This document shows positions 34,080 through 45,191 of a stretch of DNA of 64,000 nucleotides, piece by piece (position 1 is the first letter of the stretch; the number at the start of each line of letters is the position of its first letter). Under the pieces are notes generated by a model. That model searched no databases. It worked only from the letters and a program-made list of their open reading frames with translations, and was not told the DNA's origin. Position numbers and translations under genes: made by a program. Source of the DNA: Deroplatys truncata (Eukaryota > Arthropoda > Insecta > Mantodea > Mantidae); assembly GCA_030765065.1 (NCBI GenBank), contig CM060988.1:202180565-202244564 (forward strand), in the 5' to 3' direction.

Positions 34080-34545
34080 ATTGAATTTATTTAAAGGTGG
34101 GTCGGAATTGTTATACTAATATCACTTATGTTTACTCATTTAACATGTTTCGGGAAATGGTGGTTCCCATTCTCAAAGCTAATCCGACTGACCGGTGTTG
34201 TTGGTGTTTCCGTTTTGTTGACTGGATACTGTGCTGGCATCTTGTGGTGGTGAAATGTACTTCCAGTGGAGACTTGGTGGCGGCAAATCAAAATTCATTA
34301 GATGTATGTTGTGTTTAGAATGGTGATCTTCTCCCATGCATCCAATTCAGCTGGTTTGACTAATGTAATATTGGGTTTGATGCTGTGATTGGTGATCCAA
34401 AAATGGTGTGAAACTGCAGATTTGTTCATTTGTTTGTATTTCATACATCTCATGTGCTCCTTTAGCCTAGTTTCTAGGTTTCTTTTTGTCTTACCAATAT
34501 ATACTTTATTGCAATCCGAACAATTGATTTTGTTGATTCCAGCTT
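34080..34545 (-). pseudogene. inverted Penelope-like 3' segment with GIY-YIG endonuclease
   Basis: Reverse complement of the element's own 3' end. Read on the minus strand from 34545 it encodes AGINKINCSDCNKVYIGKTK followed by RNLETRLKEHMRCMKYKQMN and HHFWITNHSI, keeping the GIY-YIG start, the catalytic Arg region and the downstream His. It keeps parts that are deleted in the plus-strand copy (for example HHFWITNHSI). Junction with the plus-strand reverse transcriptase is at about 34548. Confidence 0.85.
34142..34178 (-). ncRNA. possible eroded hammerhead-ribozyme motif in the Penelope terminal segment
   Basis: On the minus strand, CTTTGAGAATGGGAACCACC is followed by ATTTCCCGAAACATGTT. TGGGAA and TTCCC can pair around a short loop, with a GAAAC strand after it, the arrangement of hammerhead stem II and core; the CUGANGA box is mutated here but reads CTTCTGAGGATGGGAAC in the plus-strand copy near 36305, where the GAAA part is lost. 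Penelope-like elements are known to carry hammerheads in their terminal repeats. Activity is unlikely. Confidence 0.4.
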
Positions 34546-35132
34546 TTTAAAGTTTGGCACAGATATGTCGACAACATCTTTGCTGTTGTCCCTAATAGCT
34601 TCATACAAGACTCCTTAGCCTTACTAAACCTGCAGAACCAATCAATAAAATTCACCACAGAAATAGAAAAAGAAGGCATGCTACCATTTTTAGACCTAAA
34701 AATCATCAGGGAACAAAAGAACCTAACCTTTGGCATATACAGGAAGCCAACACACTCTACTAATTACATAAAAAATTTCAACCACACACAAACATGCAGT
34801 ACTAAATAGCTTAACACATAGACTTGTATATACTCCCTTGAATAAACAAGAATACCAGCACATAGTAGACACACCAATAAATAATGGGTTCAACAAAGCA
34901 ACAATTGACAAAAAATTAGCAAAATTCAAACAACACAAACACATCAAAGGCACAAAAAATCTCATCCAGGATGATAAAGAGCTAAAGTTCAAGAAATTCA
35001 CATACCACCCAGGAACATTTCACAAATTTAAGAAGATTTTCATGAAACACAACATCAGCCTAACCCCACAGAACAAATTTAGCAGAAATTACTTTGTAAC
35101 AAGTTAAAAGACCCCATACCACAAGACAAAAA

Positions 35133-35963
35133 AATCTGATGTGTTACACTCACATGACTTTCTCTACTCTTGTGCAATCTATTTTTACAAACGCCTATAC
35201 TCCATATGCTTCATATTAATCGAGATGTCAATCTTATTTGTAATTTTCTTGTAGATGCAAGGGGAATATGGTAGCTTTTAAGCGATAGTCAAATATTTTA
35301 TTGCTGGTTGCTATGTGGCGCATTCCATTCTCTTTGCATGTCCAGGACATAAAAAAATGAATAACGAATTTGAGAAAAAGTATAAGTATTGGAAAATTTA
35401 AGGAAATAACAAGCAATATCTCGAAAACGGTTCACTCAACAAAAAGAATGTATATGATATAAGTTGTGTATTTTAATGCGATCTACATTTTTCGTGTAGT
35501 AAAATTGTGTCTATCTCTTATGGTTTACCAGTTATGCAAAAGTCGTTCATAATGAAGAATACTTTTGGAGACAATCCCAGAAATTTCGAGATATACATTT
35601 CATTTCTCATGACATTATCTTAAATATATGATATTTTCATCAAAATCGTTAGAGCCATTTTTGAGAAAATTAAAATTTTCGAAAAACGTTCCATGTAAAG
35701 GGTAGTCTGGGGTGGGGGGATTTTCTTGAAAATCTTCGTGTCGCATCTCTGGAAAATACTGAACGTAAATACCAAGTTTGGTGTTTATCCGACTGTTAGT
35801 TTTTGAGTTATGCTGTTCACAGACACACACATGGACATGTTTCCAAAAATGCTTTTTTTGGATTCAGGAGGTCTCAAAACATGTATTTCCGGTGAAATCT
35901 CGGTATCGAATTTTTGGGTGGAATGCAATACTTCCCCTACTTACTATACGTAGTAGAGAAAGT
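35133..35963 (+). mobile_element. family A element inside the Penelope-like element
   Basis: Near full-length copy with both termini and AAAAA at both edges (within 35128-35134 and 35964-35968). Removing it with one AAAAA leaves ACAAGACAAAAAGCTGGAAT, a continuous frame into the GIY-YIG domain, which fixes its borders. Its CA microsatellite is short. Confidence 0.88.
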
Positions 35964-37914
35964 AAAAAGCTGGAATCTACAAAATCAATTGTTCAGATTG
36001 CAATAAAGTATATATAGGTAAGACAAAAAGAAACCTAGAAACTAGGCTAAAGGAGATGTATCAAATACAAACAAATGGACAAATCTGCAGTTTCACAGCA
36101 TCAAACCCAATATTACATTAGTCAAACCAGCCAAATTAGATGCATGGGAGAAGATCACCATTCTAAAACACAACACACATCTAATGAATTTTGATTTGCT
36201 GCCACCAAGTCCTCTCTGGAAGTACATTTGACAAACACAAGATGCCACCACAGTATCCAGTCAACAAAACTGAAACACCAACACCACCAGAAAGTTGGAC
36301 TAGCTTCTGAGGATGGGAACAAAAGTGAGTAGTAAACATAAGTGATGTTAGTGTAACAATTCCAACTCACCTTTAAATAAATTCAATGATTTTATTGTTT
36401 TTCAAAGTGTTCCCCTTAAACATCAATACACTTTTGCATTTGATGAAACTAGTCCTTAAAGCAGTGATGCCACTCTTCCTGAGGCACTTGAGAAACCAGG
36501 TTTTTGTAATGTTTCACTGCTTCAACTGATTCCATACACTTTATCTTTAACTTTTGAAAACAAAAAGAAATCACAGGGCTTTATGGTGGAGGGTTCATAG
36601 TGCTGTTGTTAGTTTTGCTGTATGCAACTTGTGTTGTCATGGTGTAACATTTTTCCTTTTGAGCGTTTTTCACTAATTTTTTCAAAAATTTGCAGTAAAA
36701 AGCATACCAATTGGCAGCAATGGTACATCTACCTTCTAATGCTTTAGTACAAATATGGCCCATTTTAGAAAAAAAAAATTGCAACCATCTTCTTACCATC
36801 ACTGTGAATTTATCTGACTTTTATAGGCTTAGCTTCGTTCAAAAACCCATTGAGCTGATTGGCTTTTCTCTTCAGGATCGTAACACAATAAATCCAAGAT
36901 TTATCACCTATTATATTCCAAACCAAATTTGAAGTGTCATCTTGGAATTCTTCTGCAACAACCAATGCTTTGTTTTTGATCGGCAGCCAGTTTATGTGGA
37001 AACATCAACAATAAAGTTTTCTCACGTCTAACTGTTAATATAAAATGTTTTGGATTTGACTCATACCAATGCCGAATGTTGCCCAAATAAATTCATAAGA
37101 TGTGCGTCGATCTTCTTCAAGCATTGCTCAAACAGCGACAATATTTTCATCAGCAACAGCAGTTCTTCATGAAATTCATCATTAAGAAGACACTGATCTC
37201 TTTTGAATTCCCTGTACCAATTATATATTCTTGCCTTAGATAGGGCTTCTTCACCAAATGCATTTCTAAGCTGATCTTCACATCGTTTAGATGTTATGAC
37301 AATTTAAAATTGTAAAAATCCATAGCCCAGAAATATTCTCTAGTCAAATTAATTTTTGGATGAACACAAAATTTTTAAATAATGATAATTAACAAACTAT
37401 TAGAGGAAATTGAACAAACTACATGTAATCAACTCGCAAAACATTAGAAAGTAGCATTCAAATATAATGAAATTTAATTTGTTTTTAGATAGATTGTAAA
37501 ACTTTTTAGTATTGCCCTCATATATTGTGTGCTTTAACAAGCTCAACATTTTTTGTATAACAAGACTTTGTCTCTCTCAAGGTTTATCAGCTATACAAAA
37601 GTCATTCTGCATGAAGAGGACTTCAGAGATATTCCCAGAAATTTGGCCTGAAAAATCTTATAACACATGGTAGTTTAATCAAAATCGTTGGCCATTTTTG
37701 AGAAAATCAAAATTATCAAAACATTTTCCATGTTAAAGGTCATTTGGGATGTGAGATTTTCTTGAAAACCATGTCGCTTCCTTGGAAGATGATAAACTTA
37801 AATACAAATTTAAGTTTGGTATTTAACCAACTTCTCGTTTTTGAGTTATGCTGTTCACGACACATATTTTTTTTTTTTTTTCAAAAACAGTTCTTTACTT
37901 TTTAAATGGAAAAT

Positions 37915-38190
37915 TGAAGTAGTTTTTATTTATGGACACTGTTTAACTACTGTGGTCCTTAGCATACCATTCTATATTGGGTGTGAAAGACTGGTAATTT
38001 TTATCATGTTTGAGGTTCTTTTACGTGCCGTAAATCTATGACACGGGACCACTGGCTTTACTTACCTTCCAAAGGAAGCCATGCTAAAAAGTTTTACGCC
38101 CGAAAAAATGCATCGCCCTCCGCCAGATTTTAACTCACGACCTCGGGAACTAGAGGCCAGCATGGTAACCACTACACCACGGAGGATGAC
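37915..38190 (-). mobile_element. tRNA-derived SINE inside the outer family A element (copy 4)
   Basis: Minus-strand copy; head at the right with the A-box region near 38160-38175, body motifs GGCTTTACTTACCTTCC and CCATTCTATATTGGGTGTGA, tail at left. Family A sequence resumes directly on the right (TTTTAGGTGGAATG). Confidence 0.88.
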
Positions 38191-38518
38191 ATTTTAGGTG
38201 GAATGCTGCACATACCATGGATATGTATGTGCTAGGAAAAGTAAAAGTAGTTCTCTCTGTTGCAGAGAAAAACAAGGCTTAAAAAGGGAAAGTTACACAG
38301 AAAGTTCTAAATTTAAAATGGTAAAAGATGACAGTAAAAAGTAATATATCAGGCAGTAGACTTAAGAAAACTAACATGGAAAATGGGGGAACCCTACCAT
38401 ATTCCATCATTCATTACTCCCTTCTCCTGCAAATAAGTAGTTTTAAGAACAACCTCTATACTGACACTACAAGGGCAGTGTGGAAAGATGGTGCTCATGA
38501 TATCAAATAGGAAGTATG

Positions 38519-41147
38519 TGTGATGAGTGTCATGTTAAATGACAAACAAGCTTGCTGACATTACCAGGATCTTATTAGATAGTGTCTGGAACATTTACAC
38601 ATGAGAAAGCTCACGGTGTGATGAGTGTCATGTTAAATGACAAACAAGCTTGCTGACATTACCAGGATCTTATTAGATAGTGTCTGGAACATTTACACAT
38701 GAGAAAGCTCACAGTGTGTCATGTTAAATGACAGACGAGCTTGCTGACATTACCAGGATCTTATTAGATAGTGTCTGGAACATTTACACATGAGAAAGCT
38801 CACAGTGTGATGAGTGTCATGTTAAATGACAAACAAGCTTGCTGACATTACCAAGATCTCATTAGATAGTGTCTGGAACATTTACACATGAGAAAGCTCA
38901 CAGTGTGATGAGTGCCATGTTAAATGACAAACAAGCTTGCTGACATTACCAAGATCTTATTAGATAGTGTCTGGAACATTTACACATGAGAAAGCTCACA
39001 GTGTGATGAGTGCTATGTTAAATGACAGACAAGCTTGCTGACATTACCAGGATCTCATTAGATAGTGTCTGGAACATTTACACATGAGAAAGCTCACAGT
39101 GTGATAAGTGCCATGTTAAATGACAGACAAGCTTGCTGACATTACCAGGATCTCATTAGATAGTGTCTGGAACATTTACACATGAGAAAGCTCACAGTGT
39201 GATAAGTGCCATGTTAAATGACAGACAAGCTTGCTGACATTACCAGGATCTCATTAGATAGTGTCTGGAACATTTACACATGAGAAAGCTCACAGTGTGA
39301 TAAGTGCTATGTTAACTGACAGACAAGCTTGCTGACATTACCAGGATCTCATTAGATAGTGTCTGGAACATTTACACATGAGAAAGCTCACAGTGTGATA
39401 AGTGCTATGTTAACTGACAGACAAGCTTGCTGACATTACCAGGATCTCATTAGATAGTGTCTGGAACATTTATACATGAGAAAGCTCACAGTGTGATAAG
39501 TGCCATGTTAACTGACAGACAAGCTTGCTGACATTACCAAGATCTCATTAGATAGTGTCTGGAACATTTATACATGAGAAAGCTCACAGTGTGATAAGTG
39601 CCATGTTAACTGACAGACAAGCTTGCTGACATTACCAGGATCTCATTAGATAGTGTCTGGAACATTTATACATGAGAAAGCTCACAGTGTGATAAGTGCC
39701 ATGTTAAATGACAGACAAGCTTGCTGACATTACCAAGATCTCATTAGATAGTGTCTGGAACATTTACACATGAGAAAGCTCATGTGCCATTTAAATGACA
39801 GACACACTTGCTGACATTACCAAGATCTCATTAGATCGTGTCTGGAACATTTATACATGAGAAAGCTCACAGTGTGATGAGTGCCATGTTAAATGACAGA
39901 CGAGCCTGTTGACATTACCAAGATCTCATTAGATCGTGTCTGGAACATTTATACATGAGAAAGCTCACAGTGTGATGAGTGCCATGTTAAATGACAGACG
40001 AGCCTGTTGACATTACCAACATCTCATTAGATAGTGTCTGGAACATTTATACATGAGAAAGCTCACAGTGTGATAAGTGCCATGTTAAATGACAGACAAG
40101 CTTGCTGACATTACCAAGATCTCATTAGATAGTGTCTGGAACATTTATACATGAGAAAGCTCACAGTGTGATGAGTGCCATGTTAAATGACAGACAAGCC
40201 TGTTGACATTACCAAGATCTCATTAGATCGTGTCTGGAACATTTATACATGAGAAAGCTCACAGTGTGATGAGTGCCATGTTAAATGACAGACGAGCCTG
40301 TTGACATTACCAAGATCTCATTAGATAGTGTCTGGAACATTTATACATGAGAAAGCTCACAGTGTGATAAGTGCCATGTTAAATGACAGACAAGCTTGCT
40401 GACATTACCAAGATCTCATTAGATAGTGTCTGGAACATTTACACATGAGAAAGCTCACAGTGTGATGAGTGCCATGTTAAATGACAGACAAGCTTGCTGA
40501 CATTACCAAGATCTCATTAGATAGTGTCTGGAACATTTACACATGAGAAAGCTCATGTGCCATTTAAATGACAGACACACTTGCTGACATTACCAAGATC
40601 TCATTAGATCGTGTCTGGAAGATTTATACATGAGAAAGCTCACAGTGTGATAAGTGCTATGTTAAATGACAGACGAGCCTGTTGACATTACCAAGATCTC
40701 ATTAGATCGTGTCTGGAACATTTATACATGAGAAAGCTCACAGTGTGATGAGTGCCATGTTAAATGACAGACGAGCCTGTTGACATTACCAAGATCTCAT
40801 TAGATCGTGTCTGGAACATTTATACATGAGAAAGCTCACAGTGTGATAAGTGCTATGTTAAATGACAGACGAGCCTGTTGACATTACCAAGATCTCATTA
40901 GATCGTGTCTGGAACATTTATACATGAGAAAGCTCACAGTGTGATAAGTGCTATGTTAAATGACAGACGAGCCTGTTGACATTACCAAGATCTCATTAGA
41001 TCGTGTCTGGAACATTTATACATGAGAAAGCTCACAGTGTGATAAGTGCTATGTTAAATGACAGACGAGCCTGTTGACCTTACCAAGATCTCATTAGATA
41101 GTGTCTGGAAGATTTATACATGAGAAAGCTCACAGCGTGATGATGCT
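38519..41147 (+). repeat. 98 bp tandem array, about 27 units
   Basis: The unit has GCCATGTTAAATGACAGACA, AGCTTGCTGACATTACCA, AGATCTCATTAGATAGTGTC and TGAGAAAGCTCACAGTGTGA. For example, TGATGAGTGT occurs at 38521 and 38619. Variants cluster: GACAAACAAG units at the left, GACAGACAAG in the middle and GACGAGCCTGTTGAC units towards the right, with a shared short variant (CTCATGTGCCATTTAAATG) at about 39780 and 40553. No coding content. A mariner relic begins directly after the array. Confidence 0.97.
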
Positions 41148-41162
41148 GTGTTTGTTAACTGC

Positions 41163-41632
41163 TAATCAGGAGCACATCCGAATGAACATTTCACAGGAGT
41201 GCTTGGGCATATTTCAACAGAACTCAACCGTCTTTTTGTGACATTACAACACTGTTGATTAAACTTGGGTTCACTACCAAATACCAGAGATGGTGTAGTA
41301 GTCTAAAGAATGTCTGCAAGAGGGCGAAAGCATGATAGCATCCTTAAGCATGATAGGTGACAGCAACTGTTCTCTGGGATGCGGTATGGCTAGATTACTT
41401 GGGAAATAGCAAAACCTCAACAGAATGTACTACTATAAAGCTTTGCTAGAACAGCTGAAGGATGTTATAAAGGCCAAATGTCCACATTTTTATAAAGAAG
41501 AAAAAATCTTTTCCACCAAGACAATACACCAGCCCACACTTCCTCAATTGTGATCACAAAATTGTATGACGAGCTGCCACATGCACCAGATTTGACTCCT
41601 TGTGACGTTTTCCTCTTCTGAATTTATCATCT
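41163..41632 (+). pseudogene. mariner-family transposase relic
   Basis: Strongly eroded plus-strand frames keep the mariner order: RMNISQECLGIFQQNSTVFL (about 41178-41237), the first catalytic region near 41255, a block recalling VFWDAVWLDYLGNS near 41375, a frameshifted second-Asp block near 41515-41540, and the end near 41600-41625 with CCAGATTTGACTCCTTGTGA. The first terminal repeat is not visible, perhaps because the satellite array overran it. Confidence 0.7.
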
Positions 41633-41636
41633 TAAT

Positions 41637-42076
41637 CTTTTGTGGTGTAGCAACTATATAAAAGTGGTTCAGAATAAAGAGGTCTTCACAGACTATTCCC
41701 AGAAAATTGAAGATAAATACATTTTGTGTGGCATGTAAATAGTTTAAGTATATGGTGCTTTAATCAAAATTGGAAGAGCCATGTTTGAGAAAATAAAAAA
41801 ATAACCAACAATTTTCCATGTAAACGGTAGTTTGGGGTGGGGAGACTTTCTTCAAAATCTTCATGTTGCATCCTTGGAACTTAAATACCAAGTTTCATAC
41901 TTAACTGAGTTTTCAATTTTGAGTTATGCTGTTCACACATGCACACACACACACACACACACACACACAGATCGTTTTCCTAAAAATGCTTTTTTTGGGT
42001 TCAGAGGCCTCCAGTGAAATCCTGAATACAATACTTCCTCTGTTTACTGTAGGTATGTATCAGAGAAAGTAAAAAA
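41637..42076 (+). mobile_element. family A element, 3' half
   Basis: Starts mid-element near GTGGTGTAGCAACTATATAA and includes TGAGAAAATAAAAAAATAAC, GGTAGTTTGGGGTGGGGAGA, a CA run at about 41941-41970 and the 3' end ATCAGAGAAAGTAAAAA. The 5' half is missing at the mariner border. Confidence 0.75.
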
Positions 42077-43075
42077 GTGTTTACAAATCTTGTGTTTTCT
42101 TTCTCCGGCTGGAACTGTCATGTGTATCTTTGAAAAGGCAGCAATTTGATGTAATCTTGCGTACCTGGAAATTATTGATGAAGTAAAACATTATTTATTA
42201 TGTATATCTTTAATTGTATGTGACCAGATAAAAGAATATTAATGGTTTGTGACATAATCGCCAACTATTTGAACACTTCAACAAAACATCCAACATGACA
42301 ATATATCATTTGTGACAGTGACTGAAAATTAAATATATCCACTACACCGAGCTTTACCCACAAGAAGAAATTCATTTGCTAAAAGACAATTTGGAATATT
42401 TTTATTTCATCCAAGCATTTGCACCATTTTGATTTAAAATGGGACATGTACAATATTTTGAATGTGGATAAACCTCGGTGAATGTTACATCATTTCTGTT
42501 TGTACGTTGTCTACAGCATTATTCCAAATTAAAGGTAGGTATACTGGAAATTCAAAAAAATAGTCTCTGTCTCTTTCTGATTTGCACGAAATCCTATAAT
42601 ACAAACTCTTCACACATAGGCAGAGATATTTGAAGGCCACCACTCCCTAAAGATAAATGCTACTGTCATATACAGATATTGATTTTGATGTTTCTCATTT
42701 CTTTTATTAGAAAATATGTACTTTCTGTTTTTCTCTCTCTACCATTAAGAAAAAATATACATCTCGGCCTATGTGGTCTCAGTATTACCAACGTGAAAGA
42801 GAAAGTTTCTCATTTCTATGTAAGATGTTAAAAATAACACGATGAAAGCCTGTTACAGTAGCCGTAATCACACAAAAAACTGAATGTCTTTAACTCGCCG
42901 TCTTCTCACAAATATTTACAACAATAAATCTCTCTGTATAAAACCACTCTATAACATTAAAGCTTTAGCTAGTTATATTCCTGGGAGAAAGCACAATATG
43001 GTTACCAGATGGACTTCTGTACAGTCTCGACATACGCAATTGTCTTTCACCTGCTCACTCAAAGCTTTAGATCAC
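42077..43075. other. no recognisable feature
   Basis: AT-rich stretch; an 84-codon plus-strand frame from 42884 shows no family resemblance. Confidence 0.4.
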
Positions 43076-43290
43076 TTAAGTCACATAAACATATGCAGGT
43101 TTCACATGAAAGTGCAGCATTTCAATTCTCACTCCTAATTTTACCTCACAGAAGATGCTCTGACTAAGAAGCAATGTATGCGGAAACCACTTCAGATTGA
43201 CGTGTTTAAGTTTTGCCACTGTGTGAGGATTCGTTTTATAAGCTCTGTCCTTCAGACAACAGAGGGCCACACACCAGCACATGCATATTT
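43076..43290 (-). pseudogene. DDE_3 transposase C-terminal fragment
   Basis: Minus-strand sequence LCCLKDRAYKTNPHTVAKLK matches the block just after the third acidic residue in DDE_3 transposases (compare LWGSLKDKVYRSNPRTLQEL at 30.9 kb), and the end GVRIEMLHFH recalls the family C-terminus. Only about 70 codons survive. Confidence 0.55.
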
Positions 43291-43434
43291 AGTTGGTTTT
43301 TACTTCTGATATGGTATTAAGTTTTGCAATATGTTTCATGTGCTTATGTGTACAATATGTTTCATGTGCTTATGTGTAAACTTTAGGCACTAGGACAATA
43401 TGTGGGCAATAGTAAAGAAGAAATGGAATCTAAC

Positions 43435-44718
43435 ATGAGGGGCATGCCAAAAGTTTTTAGCTCTGTTGCTATACGCCACGGGAGGAAGTTGCCACTACGT
43501 GCATGTGATAGCCTAATATTTATTTAGGATGGCCCAGAAAAACAATTGCAATATCTGTAAGCGTTGAGTCACGAGGGAGGAGAGTACTACATCATCTGTT
43601 GACCAGTGTTTTATGAAAGATGGAGCCGTCCAGACGTGACTTTCGAGCGATGATCTATTATCATTTCAAAAAGGGGTTAGAGCCACCAAATTTTGTCAGA
43701 AGCTTTTGGGGACCATGCTCCTTCACTGGCCACAGTTAGAAACTGGTTTTATGAATTTCAAAGGGGGAGAGAACCTTAGAAGATGAGCCTCGTGCAAGTA
43801 GGCCACAAACTGCAGTTACACCCAAAAACATCGAATCTGTGAGGAAAATGGTGAAAGAAGATCCGCATATGAGATAGAGAAGACATTAAACATTGGATCA
43901 ACAGCAGCACAAACAATTGTGCATCAACATCTTGGTCTCACCAAGAGATGTGCGCGTTGAGTCCAACATTCCCTCACCGATCATCAAAAAGCAGTCCGGG
44001 TGGATTGGTTTGAATTTAGGCTAAAAATATTTAATTCTGGTCAAAGTCAGGATGTATATAACATTGTTACAGGCGACAAAACGTGGATATACCTTTATGA
44101 TCCAGAAACTAAACAGCAGTCGTGTGTCTGGTGCTTTGAAGATGAACCACCTCCAATAAAAGTGATGAGGGGCCAAAGTGTTGGAAAAAAAACGGTCACC
44201 TCTTTTTTCTCAAGAAAGAGTCCTATAGCAACCATTCCACTTGAAAACCAACACACAGTCACTGCACTATGGTACACTGAGTCCTGCCTTCCAGAGGTCA
44301 TCAAGTGATGGAAGGAACAGCACCCAAGGTCACAGAAGGGACATCTGCTGCACCATTACAATGCCTCCTCTCACACTGCTGTCAGAACGATGGATTTCCT
44401 GAATGAAAAGGGCATCAGATACTACCCCATCCACCTTACTCACCAGACTTGGCCCCCTGTGACACTTTTGTGTTCCCCAAAATGAAGGAACGGCTGCAGG
44501 GGCGCCGATTTATGTCAGGTGGTAAGCCATTAGTGCATATTTCAAGGCTGTGAACAGTGTCAAAGAAAAAGTGTGGCAAGAAATGTTTGCAAAGTGGTTT
44601 GTGCAAATGAATAAGTGTGTAAGTATTGCAGGGGACTACTTTGAGAAAATGTGAGAGGGTTTTGAAATTTAGTTGTGTTTTTTGGGAACAGCTAAAAACT
44701 TTCGGCATGACCCTCGTA
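43435..44718 (+). mobile_element. nearly complete mariner element with inactive transposase
   Basis: Terminal repeats are readable: GAGGGGCATGCCAAAAGTTT on the left and, reverse-complemented, GAGGGTCATGCCGAAAGTTT on the right. The transposase region spans 43620-44655, about 345 codons, the normal mariner size. Landmarks: start MEPSRRDFRAMIYYHF, first catalytic Asp in TGDKTWIYLYDPETKQQS (about 44070-44123), the second block reads HHYNASSHTAVRTMDFLNEK, where the catalytic Asp is a Tyr codon, and the third, after a frameshift, SPDLAPCDTFVFPKMKERL. Stops and frameshifts are few compared with the other relics, so this may be the youngest mariner here. Confidence 0.88.
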
Positions 44719-44724
44719 TCACAT

Positions 44725-45110
44725 ATAGACCTAAAAATACAGGAATGGTTTCTACAAAATAAATTAATTATACACAAAGAAAAATCTCTTGCTGTTTTTT
44801 TTTTGTCAGTCACCCTAAAGATTATAAACCACAAATAAAAACAGACAGTCAGTAGTACAATATAAACCGTCTATAAAACTCCTGGGTATATGGATAAATG
44901 AACATCTTAAGTGGAACACACATATTGAAAAGCTGGCATCCAAATTAACTGAAATTTGTTTTGTATTTAGGAGTATAAATAAAGTAGTAAATTTAAGCAC
45001 TTTAAGAACTTGTACATTGCATATGTTAATAGTTTATTGAAATTTGGATAATATTTTGGGGACATCCTGACAGGAAATATTATCTTTAAGCTACAAAAAC
45101 AAGTAATTAG
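44725..45110 (+). pseudogene. LINE reverse-transcriptase fragment (jockey/CR1-like)
   Basis: Frames EWFLQNKLIIHKEKSLAVFF, then LLGIWINEHLKWNTHIEKLA and FRSINKVVNLSTLRTCTLHM correspond to the thumb end of LINE reverse transcriptases (the block after the YADD motif with the W..NKL..N..KT pattern, then LGv.ld..L.W..HI). The catalytic YADD lies upstream of the preserved part. It starts within a few bases of the mariner end. Confidence 0.7.
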
Positions 45111-45191
45111 TTAATGATGGGATTAAGAAAACTCATTCATGTAAAAATGTATTTCAGTTACTGTCAATAGTGCATTCTCCATATGTATATA

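Larger units (their letters stand above)
34077..36382 (+). mobile_element. Penelope-like retroelement with inverted terminal segments
   Basis: Holds the two hallmarks of Penelope-like elements: a reverse transcriptase end (YVDDIFAVVPNSFIQDSLAL, FTTEIEKEGMLPFLDLKI, TFGIYRKPTHSTNYI, about 34562-34770) and a GIY-YIG endonuclease (GIYKINCSDCNKVYIGKTKR at 35972-36031). The 3' segment also occurs inverted at the left (34077-34545), so the element starts and ends with the same sequence in opposite orientation. Stops and frameshifts make it inactive. A family A copy separates reverse transcriptase from endonuclease. Confidence 0.85.
33973..37520 (-). mobile_element. mariner element in family A, split by a Penelope-like element
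   Basis: Left terminus CAAGGGCTACACTAATTTTT; right terminus, reverse-complemented, TGAGGGCAATACTAAAAAGT; TA on both sides. On the minus strand the coding relics run from right to left: DQLRNAFGEEALSKARIYNW (N-terminal domain, near 37250), IIGDKSWIYC (first Asp, near 36920), SPVISFCFQKLKIKC (third region, near 36570) and the C-terminal VPQEEWHHCFKD (near 36475). The Penelope-like insertion lies just behind the stop-codon end. Confidence 0.8.
33753..38250 (+). mobile_element. family A element split by a mariner and by a SINE
   Basis: The 5' part (33753-33972) has GGTGTTACATTCATCTTTAC and the following family A blocks; the 3' part (37523-37914 and 38192-38250) continues with AACATTTTTTGTATAACAAG, TCAAAATCGTTGGCCATTTT and, after the SINE, TTTTAGGTGGAATG and GGAAAAGTAAAA. 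At the break the 5' part ends TTGACATA and the 3' part starts TATTGTGTG, the same join as GACATAAATTGTGT in intact copies. This shows it was one element before the mariner insertion. Confidence 0.8.

Noticed and set aside
34723-35107. Opposing frames of about 90 codons at 34723-35001 and 34838-35107 as genes
   Set aside because: Both overlap the end of the Penelope reverse-transcriptase region, and its plus-strand reading explains the open stretch.
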